A stretch of DNA of 54,841 nucleotides from JANXQE01 sp035651635 (GTDB taxonomy: Bacteria > Verrucomicrobiota > Verrucomicrobiia > Limisphaerales > UBA8199): positions 1 to 54,841 of the forward strand of contig DASRFK010000341.1 in NCBI GenBank assembly GCA_035651635.1, given 5' to 3'. Made by a program: the position numbers and the translations under genes. Below, piece after piece: positions 36,311 to 43,719 of this stretch; the first letter of the stretch is position 1; each line of letters starts with the position of its first letter. The notes beneath the pieces were generated by a model, which was given only the letters and a program-made list of their open reading frames with translations, was not told the origin of the DNA and did not search any database.

Positions 36311-36331
36311 TTCAAGAAAAGGACTATTCAT

Positions 36332-36693
36332 CCGACTGGGTAAGGTTATGCCGTAGCACACCGCCTTGGCAATTGCCTTGCTGTTTCTTGGCTGACGCTA
36401 AACCAAGTTCAATTATCTTTGGTTTCCAGAAAGAACCAGGGTTGCTGGCGCCACCAAGCGATTTTACCGCCTGTATCATCCCTGAAGTTGGCGAGTTGGC
36501 GATAGCACTTTTGAGTGCCCCGCGGCGGACGGCGGCAAGGCTGTCCGCTGCGTCTGGGGCCGACGCGTGACTCAGTTTCTGATTCGCGTCCCTTCGCGTT
36601 CATTGGCGGTTATAAAATCGTATTGCAAATTCGCGTCCCGTTTTCGTTGGATTCCCGCTCATGAGCGGTTACAGTGCTGCACTTTAATTGGGC
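36332..36693. other. Divergent intergenic region upstream of the sugar-nucleotide cluster
   Basis: No gene seen. It holds a dispersed-repeat unit at 36587-36620 related to 11002-11032, and a G/C-rich inverted stretch near 36515-36555. This space must contain the promoter of the cluster, but no convincing -10/-35 pair was recognised. Confidence 0.4.
36587..36620. repeat. Dispersed repeat unit related to GCGAATGAAC
   Basis: Reverse complement reads TAACCGCCAATGAACGCGA followed by AGGGACGCGAATC, the same layout as TAACCGCGAATGAACGCGA at 11002-11032. Non-coding, within the promoter region of the heptose cluster. Confidence 0.5.
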
Positions 36694-37665
36694 ATGAGCA
36701 ACGTATTCGTCACGGGCGTGGCAGGATTCATTGGGAGCAATCTCGCCGAACGGTTACTGGCCTCCGGACTTTCGGTCACGGGCTACGATAATTTTTCGAC
36801 GGGTCAACGGGAGTTTCTCGAGGCCGTCGCCAGGCATGCACAGTTCCGGCTCATCGAGGCCGATAATTTAGATCTGCCCGCGCTGACCCGCGCGATGGCC
36901 GGCTGCGATACCGTTTTCCACCTGGCAGCCAACGCCGATGTGCGGTTCGGTCTGGAACACCCTTCCAAAGACGTTCAACAGAATACGCTCGCCACTTTCA
37001 ATGTCCTCGAAGCGATGCGCGCCAATAACATCAAACGCATCGCTTTCTCGTCCACTGGCTCGGTTTATGGCGAAGCCAGCCAGATCCCAACGCCCGAGGA
37101 CCATCCCTTTCCGATCCAAACCTCATTGTACGCCGCTTCGAAACTAGCCGGTGAGGGCCTGATCCAGGCGTATTGCGAGGGTTATGGCTTCGAGGGGTAC
37201 ATTTTCCGTTTCGTTTCCATTCTTGGCGAGCGCTACACACACGGACACGTGCTCGATTTTTACAAACAGCTCCTCGAACACCCGGACCACCTCAAAGTTC
37301 TTGGCGATGGCACTCAGCGGAAGTCTTATCTTTACGTGCAGGATTGCCTGGCAGCGATGTTGCACGTGATGAAGCTCGGCACCGCCGCAAAGGCCCCGCA
37401 CCGGGTTGAAATCTACAATCTTGGCACCGACGAGTATGTTGAGGTCAACAACTCAATCCGGTTCATCTGCGCCCATCTCGGGGTAAAACCTCGCCTCGAG
37501 TACTCCGGCGGCGACCGGGGTTGGGTGGGAGACAATCCGTTCATTTTTTTAGATACGAAAAAGATTCGCACCACCGGGTGGAGCACCACCCTGACGATCG
37601 AGCAATCCATTATCCGAACCCTGCAATGGCTGGAGAAAAATCAATGGGTTCTCTCACGCCGATAA
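36694..37665 (+). CDS. NAD-dependent sugar-nucleotide epimerase/dehydratase
   Basis: Extended SDR acting on an NDP-sugar, probably as a 4-epimerase or 4,6-dehydratase. 323 residues from ATG at 36694 (MSNVFVTGVAGFIGSNLAER). The NAD loop is GVAGFIGS, the HLAANADVRFGLEHP block and SSTGSVYGEASQIPTPEDHP follow, and the catalytic Tyr/Lys pair is intact in SLYAASKLAGEGLIQ. It is the first gene of a tightly packed unit: 7 bp to the UDP-glucose-dehydrogenase-like gene. Given the heptose genes downstream, the substrate may be an NDP-heptose, but UDP-hexose is equally compatible with the sequence. Confidence 0.88.
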   Translation: MSNVFVTGVAGFIGSNLAERLLASGLSVTGYDNFSTGQREFLEAVARHAQFRLIEADNLDLPALTRAMAGCDTVFHLAANADVRFGLEHPSKDVQQNTLATFNVLEAMRANNIKRIAFSSTGSVYGEASQIPTPEDHPFPIQTSLYAASKLAGEGLIQAYCEGYGFEGYIFRFVSILGERYTHGHVLDFYKQLLEHPDHLKVLGDGTQRKSYLYVQDCLAAMLHVMKLGTAAKAPHRVEIYNLGTDEYVEVNNSIRFICAHLGVKPRLEYSGGDRGWVGDNPFIFLDTKKIRTTGWSTTLTIEQSIIRTLQWLEKNQWVLSRR

Positions 37666-37672
37666 CCGCAGA

Positions 37673-38950
37673 ATGAAAATTGTCGTCCAGGGCCTTTGGC
37701 ATCTCGGTTGCGTCACCGCGGCATGCTGCGCCCAGCATCATAGTGTGGTGGGACTCGATTTTGACGAAGCCATCGTACGCGGTCTCGTCGCCGGCAGGGC
37801 CCCTCTTTTTGAGCCGGGCCTGGATGAATTGATCGCGGCGGGTATTTCCCGGAGTTCACTGACGTTCACGACTGATCCCGCCCAGGCCTGTGCCGCGGCG
37901 GATCTGTTGTGGCTCTGCTATGACACACCGGTCGATGATAACGATCGCTCCGACATTCAATCCGTGCTCACGAACCTGAAAAAGGTGCTTTCGCATTTGC
38001 CCCCTGGCGCCCTGGTGTTGATTTCCTCCCAGCTGCCCGTGGGCACCTGCAGTCGCTTGGAGTCCCAATTCCCCGGGTTCCATTTCGCCTATTCCCCAGA
38101 GAACCTCAGATTAGGCAAGGCGATCGAAGCCTTCACCAAAGCCGAACGCATTATCGTCGGTCAGCGTAACGCCGGACGTCAGGACTTGCTGCAACAGCTT
38201 TTGGAGCCTTTCACATCGCAGATCATCTTCATGCGGACCGAGTCGGCCGAAATGGTCAAACACGCGTTGAACGCCTTTCTTGCCGTCTCCGTTACTTTCA
38301 TCAATGAGATCGCCCGGTTATGCGAACACACCGGCGCTGATGCGAAAGAGGTGGCCGCCGGCCTGAAAAGTGATGTCCGTATTGGGCCGCGCGCCTACCT
38401 GGGCCCTGGGGGGCCATTTGCCGGGGGCACCTTGGCTCGGGATGTCGTTACGCTGATCGGACTCGGCCAGGAACTCCACGAAAATGTGCCGCTGCTCGCG
38501 GCGATCAAACAAAGCAACGACGAACACCGGCGCTGGAATTTCGAACGCCTACAATTCGAGCTCGGGACCCTGCGCGGCAAGACCATCACAGTTCTGGGGC
38601 TCACTTATAAGCCAGGGACGAATACGTTGCGACGCAGCGCGGCGGTCGAGCTTTGTCAGGAATTGACGAAGGCCGGCGCTGTCATCCGGGCGGCTGATCC
38701 GATCGTGAAAAACCTGTCGCAGGATTTGTCGAATGTCACTTTGATTTCAAACCCGATTGATGCTATTCGCGGCGCCGATGCCGTGGTTGTTTGCACCGAA
38801 TGGCCCGAATTTCGACGGGTCAACTGGCCGGAAGCCGTCCAGTCGATGAAGGGCAGGTTGATCCTGGATGCGAATGGGTTTCTGCGAAAAGAATTGAAAG
38901 AAATACCCGGCGTGGACCATGTTTGCGTCGGGACCGCGCAGCCTCGTTAA
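37673..38950 (+). CDS. UDP-glucose/GDP-mannose dehydrogenase-like protein lacking the catalytic cysteine
   Basis: 425 residues with the three-part fold of the UDP-glucose 6-dehydrogenase family: Rossmann domain (KIVVQGLWHLGCVTAACCA), central helical domain (YSPENLRLGKAIEAFTKAER, EMVKHALNAFLAVSVTFINE) and C-terminal UDP-binding domain (KTITVLGLTYKPGTNTLRRS). The usual motif around the nucleophile, FGGSCxPKD, here reads FAGGTLARD, so the catalytic Cys is Thr253 and the following Lys is Arg. Normal family members need that Cys for the thioester step of four-electron oxidation to the uronate, so this protein cannot be a standard dehydrogenase. It could stop at an aldehyde, act in another way on the substrate, or be non-catalytic. 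It is 2 bp upstream of the SDR and 7 bp after the epimerase, so it is part of the operon. Confidence 0.85.
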   Translation: MKIVVQGLWHLGCVTAACCAQHHSVVGLDFDEAIVRGLVAGRAPLFEPGLDELIAAGISRSSLTFTTDPAQACAAADLLWLCYDTPVDDNDRSDIQSVLTNLKKVLSHLPPGALVLISSQLPVGTCSRLESQFPGFHFAYSPENLRLGKAIEAFTKAERIIVGQRNAGRQDLLQQLLEPFTSQIIFMRTESAEMVKHALNAFLAVSVTFINEIARLCEHTGADAKEVAAGLKSDVRIGPRAYLGPGGPFAGGTLARDVVTLIGLGQELHENVPLLAAIKQSNDEHRRWNFERLQFELGTLRGKTITVLGLTYKPGTNTLRRSAAVELCQELTKAGAVIRAADPIVKNLSQDLSNVTLISNPIDAIRGADAVVVCTEWPEFRRVNWPEAVQSMKGRLILDANGFLRKELKEIPGVDHVCVGTAQPR

Positions 38951-38951
38951 G

Positions 38952-39884
38952 ATGAACACGCCCGATAAGTTGAGCACGGATCAATCAAAAGCCGCCCCGG
39001 GTCCGGGCGCCCACCCACCTCGATTGGTGGCTCGTCACGCCATTATTACAGGCGGCAGCCAGGGAATGGGCCGCGCCATTGCCGAACATTTCCTACGGGA
39101 AGGCGCCAGCGTGCTCATTTGTGCCCGCGACGAAGCCTTGCTTTCCAATACCCGCGAAGAACTCCAAGCCTTTGCCGCGCGGCCAGGGCAGAAAATTCTC
39201 GCGCAGACCTGTGACGTTTCCTCTGAGGAACAAGTAAAAGGCCTGATTGATTTTGCACTCGAACAGTTTGGCTCCCTGGAAATCCTGGTCAACAATGCCG
39301 GCGTGTACGGCCCGATGGGACCAACCGAAACCGTGTCGCTTTCAGAATGGCGTCGGGCGCTGGACATCAACTTATACGGTGTTTTAATTCCGTGCCGCGC
39401 TGTCATTCCCTTGTTCAGGCGCGCTGGGCGAGGCAAAATCATCATACTGTCCGGCGGCGGTGCAACCAACCCATTGCCCAACGTCAGCGCCTACGCTGCC
39501 AGCAAGGCCGCCGTTGCCCGTTTGATGGAAACCCTGGCGGAGGAGCTGCGTCCGAGCAACATCGATGTCAATGGCATCGCCCCCGGCGCCCTGGCGACGC
39601 GCCTAATGGACGAAGTTTTGGCTGCCGGGCCGGAAAAAGTCGGTCAGGCTTTTTACGAGAAAAACAAAAAATGGAAGACCGATGGCGCCACCCCGCTTCA
39701 TCTCGGAGCCGGTCTCGCCGTATACCTGGCTAGTTCGGAGAGCGACGGCATCACCGGCAAGCTGATTAGCGCGCAGTGGGATCCCTGGCCTCGTTTGCAC
39801 GAGCATCGCCAGGAGCTTGCCAGCTCTGACATCTACTGTCTGCGCCGAATCGTGCCGGAAGATCGCGGCAAAAAGTTTTCCTGA
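38952..39884 (+). CDS. Short-chain dehydrogenase/reductase
   Basis: Classical SDR of 310 residues from ATG at 38952, 2 bp after the previous stop. NAD(P) loop TGGSQGMGRAIA, NNAGVYGP, the Ser of the active site in IILSGGGATNPLP and the catalytic pair in YAASKAAVARLMETLA are all present. A ~25-residue extension precedes the Rossmann start, and the C-terminal part GLAVYLASSESDGITGKLIS ends with an unusual tail (AQWDPWPRLHEHRQEL, then a short basic end). Being inside a sugar-nucleotide operon, it may oxidise or reduce a ring carbon of an NDP-sugar, but fatty-acid or other ketones are not excluded. Confidence 0.87.
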   Translation: MNTPDKLSTDQSKAAPGPGAHPPRLVARHAIITGGSQGMGRAIAEHFLREGASVLICARDEALLSNTREELQAFAARPGQKILAQTCDVSSEEQVKGLIDFALEQFGSLEILVNNAGVYGPMGPTETVSLSEWRRALDINLYGVLIPCRAVIPLFRRAGRGKIIILSGGGATNPLPNVSAYAASKAAVARLMETLAEELRPSNIDVNGIAPGALATRLMDEVLAAGPEKVGQAFYEKNKKWKTDGATPLHLGAGLAVYLASSESDGITGKLISAQWDPWPRLHEHRQELASSDIYCLRRIVPEDRGKKFS

Positions 39885-39886
39885 TT

Positions 39887-40945
39887 ATGAGTCCGACACC
39901 CGGAGTGGGCCTGGTTGGCTGTGGCTTAATCGGTCAGAAGCGATTGAGCAGTCTCCCGCCCGGCACCGTGCGGGTCGCCTGCGATCTTGACCTCGAGCGG
40001 GCTCGCCGCCTGGCGGCCCAAACTCCAGGCTGTCAGGCCACCGATTCGCTCACGCACGCACTCGCTTGTTCGGAGGTGGAGGTGGTCATGGTGGCAACCG
40101 TCAATTCCGCCTTAGCCCCCCTGGCATGTCAGGCCGCCGCGGCGGGCAAGCATGTCCTGATTGAGAAGCCGGTCGGCATTTCGGTTCAGCAAATTAACGA
40201 GCTGGAACAGATCGCATCAGCCAAGGGCGTTTTGGTCCGCGCGGCTTACAACCATCGTTATCACCCAGCCTGTCTGAAAGCCCTCGAACTTTGGCGCGAG
40301 GGGGCTCTGGGGCCGATCATGTTTATTCGCGGCCGGTACGGACAAGGCGGGCGGCTCGGCTACGAGAAGGAATGGCGCGCGGATCCGAAGTTGTCCGGGG
40401 GAGGGGAATTGATTGATCAAGGGGTCCATCTGATCGATTTGGCCGGAATTTTCCTTGGCGATTTCGCCACTATCGAAGGCCACACGGCCACCTATTTCTG
40501 GAACATGCCTGTCGACGACAACGCCTTTTTGAGCCTGCGCAATGAGCAAGGCGCCACCGCCTGGTTGCACGTCAGTTGCACCGAATGGAAGAATCTCTTC
40601 AGCCTCGAAATCTATGGACGCAACGCCAAATTACACTGGGAAGGTTTGGGCGGCAGTTACGGCCTCGAACGGCTGCACTTTTATAAAATGCTTCCTCAGA
40701 TGGGGCCGCCGGAGAGTACCGTGTTTGAATTCCCACGCGGCGATGAATCCTGGAAGCTCGAAATGGATGAATTCTTTGAAGACATCCGCCTGCACCGCAC
40801 GCCGATGCCAGGTCTTAAAGAGGCCAAAGCGGTGATGCAGGTAGTTGAAACCGTCTACGAAAAGCGGAAATCGGGAAAGCGGGAAAGCGAAAACGAGGCC
40901 AGGAAAAGCGGAAAGCGGAAAAGCGGGAAAGCGGAAACGGGCTAG
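39887..40945 (+). CDS. Gfo/Idh/MocA-family oxidoreductase with repeat-derived tail
   Basis: NAD(P)-dependent sugar oxidoreductase of 352 residues. Rossmann loop GLVGCGLIGQKRL, the family's EKP block HVLIEKPVGISVQQINELEQ, and the active-site region GGELIDQGVHLIDLAGIFLG (with His at the usual place) are present. It begins 2 bp after the SDR stop. The normal fold ends around residue 323; the last ~28 residues (EKRKSGKRESENEARKSGK and on) are encoded by the purine-rich arm of the dispersed repeat at 40858-41112, giving a Lys/Arg/Ser/Glu tail. The repeat therefore seems to have inserted at the 3' end and supplied a new stop. The substrate could be an NDP-sugar or a free keto-sugar. Confidence 0.88.
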   Translation: MSPTPGVGLVGCGLIGQKRLSSLPPGTVRVACDLDLERARRLAAQTPGCQATDSLTHALACSEVEVVMVATVNSALAPLACQAAAAGKHVLIEKPVGISVQQINELEQIASAKGVLVRAAYNHRYHPACLKALELWREGALGPIMFIRGRYGQGGRLGYEKEWRADPKLSGGGELIDQGVHLIDLAGIFLGDFATIEGHTATYFWNMPVDDNAFLSLRNEQGATAWLHVSCTEWKNLFSLEIYGRNAKLHWEGLGGSYGLERLHFYKMLPQMGPPESTVFEFPRGDESWKLEMDEFFEDIRLHRTPMPGLKEAKAVMQVVETVYEKRKSGKRESENEARKSGKRKSGKAETG

Positions 40946-41112
40946 GGAAAGGCGGAAAGCGGGAGCAGAAAAGCTCAAAACGTGAAACGAGAAACGCTCT
41001 CCATTTCCGCGCTTCCATTGTTTCCGCTTTTTCCGATTTCTCGGTTTTCGCTTTTCTGTTTCCGCTTTGTTTTTCCGCTTTCCCGCATTCTCGATTTCCG
41101 CTTTTCTTCAGC
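40858..41112. repeat. Strand-asymmetric purine/pyrimidine repeat, copy A
   Basis: The left half is purine-rich with repeated GAAAGCGG and GAAATCGG units, then a short mixed core, then a right half rich in TTTCCGCTTT and TTTCTCG units. The halves are imperfect inverted repeats, so the strand could fold into a long hairpin. The left arm encodes the basic tail of the Gfo/Idh protein. The right arm ends in CTCGATTTCCGCTTTTCTT then cagcATG, where ATG is the start of the heptose kinase; the same end precedes gmhA. No regular spacers, so not a CRISPR. Confidence 0.75.
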
Positions 41113-42093
41113 ATGATTATCGCCCGTTCACCGCTGCGGATTAGCCTGGGAGGCGGGGGGACCGATCTGCCGTCGTACTATGAGCAACACACGGGGTTCT
41201 TAATTGCGGCGGCCATCGACAAATACGTCTATATCACTCTACACGACACGTTCGTTCCCGACCTGATCGTCAAGTACTCCAAACTCGAACGTGTGGCCGA
41301 AGCGTCGCAACTTGAACATCCAATTATCCGCGAGGCCTTCGGGATGCTTGGAATGAGCGGCAAATCACTGGAACTGACTTCCATGGCGGATATCCCGGCC
41401 GGCACCGGCCTTGGTTCCTCCGGCAGTTTCACGACCAGCCTGCTCAAGGCCTTGCATGCGTACCGTAAAAACCTGGTTCATCCGGCCGAACTGGCCGAAC
41501 AAGCCTGTGAAATAGAACTGGGTCGGCTCAAGGAACCGATCGGGAAACAGGATCAGTACATCGCGGCTTACGGTGGAATTACTTGTTTCAAGTTCCTCCC
41601 CGGCGGCAAAGTCGAGGCCTGGCCGCTCAAAATCTCCGAGGAGACTCGGTACAATCTCGAAGACAACCTGCTGTTATTTTTCACCGGCTATTCCAGATCC
41701 GCCTCGGCCATCCTCAAGGAACAGGACCAGAAGAGTAAAACCGCTGATCCCGCCATGCTGGAAAACCTGCATTTCGTCAAAGATCTTGGACTAAAAAGTC
41801 AGGCGGCCCTCGAAGCGGGCGAGCTCAATGAGTTCGCGCGGCTCATGGACGTTCATTGGCAACGCAAAAAGCAGCGCTCCGGCAGCATGAGCAATCCGCG
41901 GATTAACGAGTGGTACGACCTCGCCATGGCCAACGGTGCGGGTGGCGGCAAGCTCATTGGCGCAGGCGGCGGCGGATTCCTGATGTTCTATGCCACGGAT
42001 CGCACGCGTCTCCGTCATACCCTGCGGCAGGCCGGGCTCCAGGAAGTTCGGTTCCACTTCGATTTCGAAGGCACCCGCCTGGTCATTGCGTGA
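41113..42093 (+). CDS. hddA: D-glycero-alpha-D-manno-heptose-7-phosphate kinase (GHMP family)
   Basis: GHMP-fold kinase, 326 residues, expected to phosphorylate D-glycero-D-manno-heptose 7-phosphate at C1 (alpha) to the 1,7-bisphosphate. Motif 1 is PLRISLGGGGTDLPSYYEQH, motif 2 (phosphate loop) is IPAGTGLGSSGSFTTSLLKA, and motif 3 is LIGAGGGGFLMFYA; between them lies EPIGKQDQYIAAYGG, as in HddA-type kinases. The length and the GGGGTDLPSYY opening match HddA rather than galacto- or mevalonate kinases. No Shine-Dalgarno is seen before the ATG at 41113 because the repeat reaches to 3-5 bases from it. It follows the Gfo/Idh gene after a repeat-filled gap of 167 bp. The assignment is strengthened by gmhA, gmhB and the nucleotidyltransferase nearby. 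Confidence 0.9.
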   Translation: MIIARSPLRISLGGGGTDLPSYYEQHTGFLIAAAIDKYVYITLHDTFVPDLIVKYSKLERVAEASQLEHPIIREAFGMLGMSGKSLELTSMADIPAGTGLGSSGSFTTSLLKALHAYRKNLVHPAELAEQACEIELGRLKEPIGKQDQYIAAYGGITCFKFLPGGKVEAWPLKISEETRYNLEDNLLLFFTGYSRSASAILKEQDQKSKTADPAMLENLHFVKDLGLKSQAALEAGELNEFARLMDVHWQRKKQRSGSMSNPRINEWYDLAMANGAGGGKLIGAGGGGFLMFYATDRTRLRHTLRQAGLQEVRFHFDFEGTRLVIA

Positions 42094-42125
42094 TCTCTCG
42101 CCAAAATGCCTCTAGCCAAGCGGAA

Positions 42126-42253
42126 GGGACGGCGCGCTGCACCGTCCCAGCCCGCGTTCGGCGGGCAGAGCCAATGTTTCAATGCGCGCGAATCACCGTG
42201 CCCGTTGCGCCGCTGAACGCGGCGCGGACGGCGCAGCGCGCCGTCCCCACCCA
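42126..42253. repeat. Dispersed palindromic repeat (110-bp family), single copy
   Basis: Two palindromes: GGGACGGCGCGCTGCACCGTCCC and, after about 75 bp, GCGCCGCTGAACGCGGCGC followed by GGACGGCGCAGCGCGCCGTCC. The layout and many bases match the tandem unit at 54528-54841 (GCGCCGCTACGCGGCGCGG, CGCAGCGCGACATCCC). It fills the space between the heptose kinase and nucleotidyltransferase genes. Confidence 0.65.
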
Positions 42254-42268
42254 GGTGGCACTTATCTC

Positions 42269-42982
42269 ATGCTGAATCTGCCTGTCGCCATTCTTGCGGG
42301 AGGCCTCGCGACTCGTCTGCGGCCTCTGACGGAGAAGATTCCCAAAGTCCTCCTGCCCGTAGGCGGGAAGCCCTTCCTGGCCCATCAATTACAGCTCTTG
42401 AAAGGCCAGGGGATTCAGCGAGCCGTGCTCTGTTTGGGCCACCTGGGCGAGTTGGTCCAGCAAACCTTCGGTGACGGGCGCGACTTTGGGGTCCATCTGG
42501 ACTATTCCTTTGACGGCCCGACGTTGCTTGGCACGGGCGGCGCGCTTCGCGAAGCTCTGCCCAAGCTCGGCGAGCAGTTTTTTGTTCTATACGGCGACTC
42601 TTATCTGACGGTGCCTTTTGCTCCCATTGCCGAATTTTTTGCTGCTTCGAAAAAGGAAGGCCTAATGACCGTTTATCGCAATCAAGGACTTTACGACACC
42701 AGCAACGTCGTGTTCCGCACTGGACAGATCCTCGTCTACGACAAAAAGGCTCGATTGCCGGAAATGCATTACATCGATTATGGTCTGAGCCTTTTCAAAG
42801 CTTCCGCGTTTCAGGAATGGCCCCCGGGCCGGGCTTTTGACCTATCGGAGGTCATGCAGCGATTGTTGGCCCGAGGCGGCCTGGCCGGGTTCGAAGTTTT
42901 CGAACGTTTTTACGAGATCGGTTCTCCAGCAGGGCTGGCCGAGCTTGAGGCACGGCTGGAAGAAAAAAAGCGAAAATCGTAA
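42269..42982 (+). CDS. hddC: D-glycero-alpha-D-manno-heptose 1-phosphate guanylyltransferase-like protein
   Basis: Nucleotidyltransferase of 237 residues from ATG at 42269; the longer frame from 42182 runs through a repeat and is not used. N-terminal signature PVAILAGGLATRLRPLTEKI with KVLLPVGGKPFLAHQLQLL, DGPTLLGTGGALREAL, and the metal Asp in FFVLYGDSYLTVPF are complete; HYIDYGLSLFKASAFQEW and FYEIGSPAGLAELE close the fold. The short single-domain form without hexapeptide repeats matches HddC, which makes GDP-D-glycero-D-manno-heptose from the alpha-1-phosphate, but nucleotide choice (GDP, ADP, CDP) cannot be read with certainty. The last 73 bp overlap, on the other strand, the tail of the four-helix-bundle gene. 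Confidence 0.87.
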   Translation: MLNLPVAILAGGLATRLRPLTEKIPKVLLPVGGKPFLAHQLQLLKGQGIQRAVLCLGHLGELVQQTFGDGRDFGVHLDYSFDGPTLLGTGGALREALPKLGEQFFVLYGDSYLTVPFAPIAEFFAASKKEGLMTVYRNQGLYDTSNVVFRTGQILVYDKKARLPEMHYIDYGLSLFKASAFQEWPPGRAFDLSEVMQRLLARGGLAGFEVFERFYEIGSPAGLAELEARLEEKKRKS

Positions 42983-43506
42983 AATCGAGAAAGCGGAAAG
43001 CGGAAAGCGAGAAACTGGAAAAGCGGAAAGCGCGAAATCGGGAAGGCGGAAACAAAGAAGCAGAAAGCGCGAATGCGCGGAAACGGAGTGAAAGACTTCT
43101 TCGATTTTCCGCCTGACGGCTTGCTAGTTTCAGTTTCTCGCTTTCGCGCTTTCCGCTTTTCTACCTCCCCTTTGCCTTGCGACCGAGTCGTTAGGATCGC
43201 CAGCAGTTCGACGGATTCATTTAGCAAAGTCTTAATCGTTTGAGGCGCGCCCAACGCGGCCTTGAGACACACCTCCAGCCAGTAACCGGTTTCGGAAGCT
43301 TCCTTTTCAGCGAGGCCTATCTTATGCACGAAGTCAGCTTTCGATTCCGCTCGATTGGCCTCCCGATAATTCGCGCCGATCGATCCGGCAGACCTCAGCA
43401 GCTGTCTGCCCACTTCGACTCCCTCCAAAGCTTTGGGTAAAGTGCGGACGCACTTGATGATTGCAACGGTAAACTCCATAGTGCGTCCCTCCAGTTCAGT
43501 TTTCAT
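42910..43506 (-). CDS. Four-helix-bundle (S23/IVP/Avd-like) protein in an inverted-repeat cassette
   Basis: Residues 1-111 (MKTELEGRTMEFTVAIIKCV, LEGVEVGRQLLRSAGSIGAN, NRAESKADFVHKIGLAEKEA, TGYWLEVCLKA and VELLAILTTRSQG) match the four-helix-bundle family first seen as proteins encoded in 23S rRNA intervening sequences and related to the Avd protein of diversity-generating retroelements. Start ATG at 43506. After residue ~112 the frame stays open through the purine-rich repeat arm, giving an ~87-residue tail (VEKRKARKRETE onward, then aromatic/basic) that ends inside the 3' end of hddC. A typical family member has ~115-125 residues, so the tail is repeat-derived. The gene is antisense to the flanking heptose genes and is bracketed by inverted copies of the same repeat (42965-43162 and 43540-43717). 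Function unknown; RNA binding is plausible. Confidence 0.83.
   Translation of the reverse strand: MKTELEGRTMEFTVAIIKCVRTLPKALEGVEVGRQLLRSAGSIGANYREANRAESKADFVHKIGLAEKEASETGYWLEVCLKAALGAPQTIKTLLNESVELLAILTTRSQGKGEVEKRKARKRETETSKPSGGKSKKSFTPFPRIRAFCFFVSAFPISRFPLFQFLAFRFPLSRFYDFRFFSSSRASSSASPAGEPIS
42965..43162. repeat. Strand-asymmetric repeat, copy B (left arm of the cassette)
   Basis: Purine-rich half (GAAAGCGGAAAGCGG, GAAATCGGGAAGGCGG), a core reading GGAGTGAAAGACTTCTTCGA then TTTTCCGCC, and a pyrimidine half (TTTCTCGCTTTCGCGC). Read in reverse complement it aligns along its length with copy C (43540-43717), including the core GTCTTTCAC-CCGTTTCCGC and the AGCAAGCC stretch, so B and C are inverted copies flanking the four-helix-bundle gene. 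Confidence 0.78.
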
Positions 43507-43539
43507 AAGCGTCTCTTTCTTTAAAGCTGAACCAGGATT

Positions 43540-43717
43540 AAGAAAAGCGAAAAGCGGAAAATCGAGAAAGCGAAAAAATGGAACGGAGACCAAGCAAGCC
43601 TCCGGGGGCGGAAATCGAAAAAGTCTTTCACCCCGTTTCCGCTTTCCCGCTTTCTCGATTTCCGCTTTTGCGACCCGCTTTTCGCTTTCCCGCTTTCTCG
43701 ATTTCCGCTTTTCTTAA
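43540..43717. repeat. Strand-asymmetric repeat, copy C (right arm of the cassette)
   Basis: Left: GAAAAGCGGAAAATCGAGAA; core: CAAGCAAGCC, then GGCGGAAATCGAAAAAGTC and TTTCACCCCGTTTCCGC; right: two runs of TTTCCGCTTT and TTTCTCGATT units. It ends CTCGATTTCCGCTTTTCTT then aagcATG, the gmhA start, almost the same as the end of copy A before the heptose kinase. Confidence 0.78.
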
Positions 43718-43719
43718 GC

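Noticed and set aside
40858..43717. CRISPR-like appearance of the GAAAGCGG repeats
   Set aside because: Units are short, overlapping and of changing length, with no spacers of constant size and no cas genes; the pattern is a low-complexity inverted repeat.
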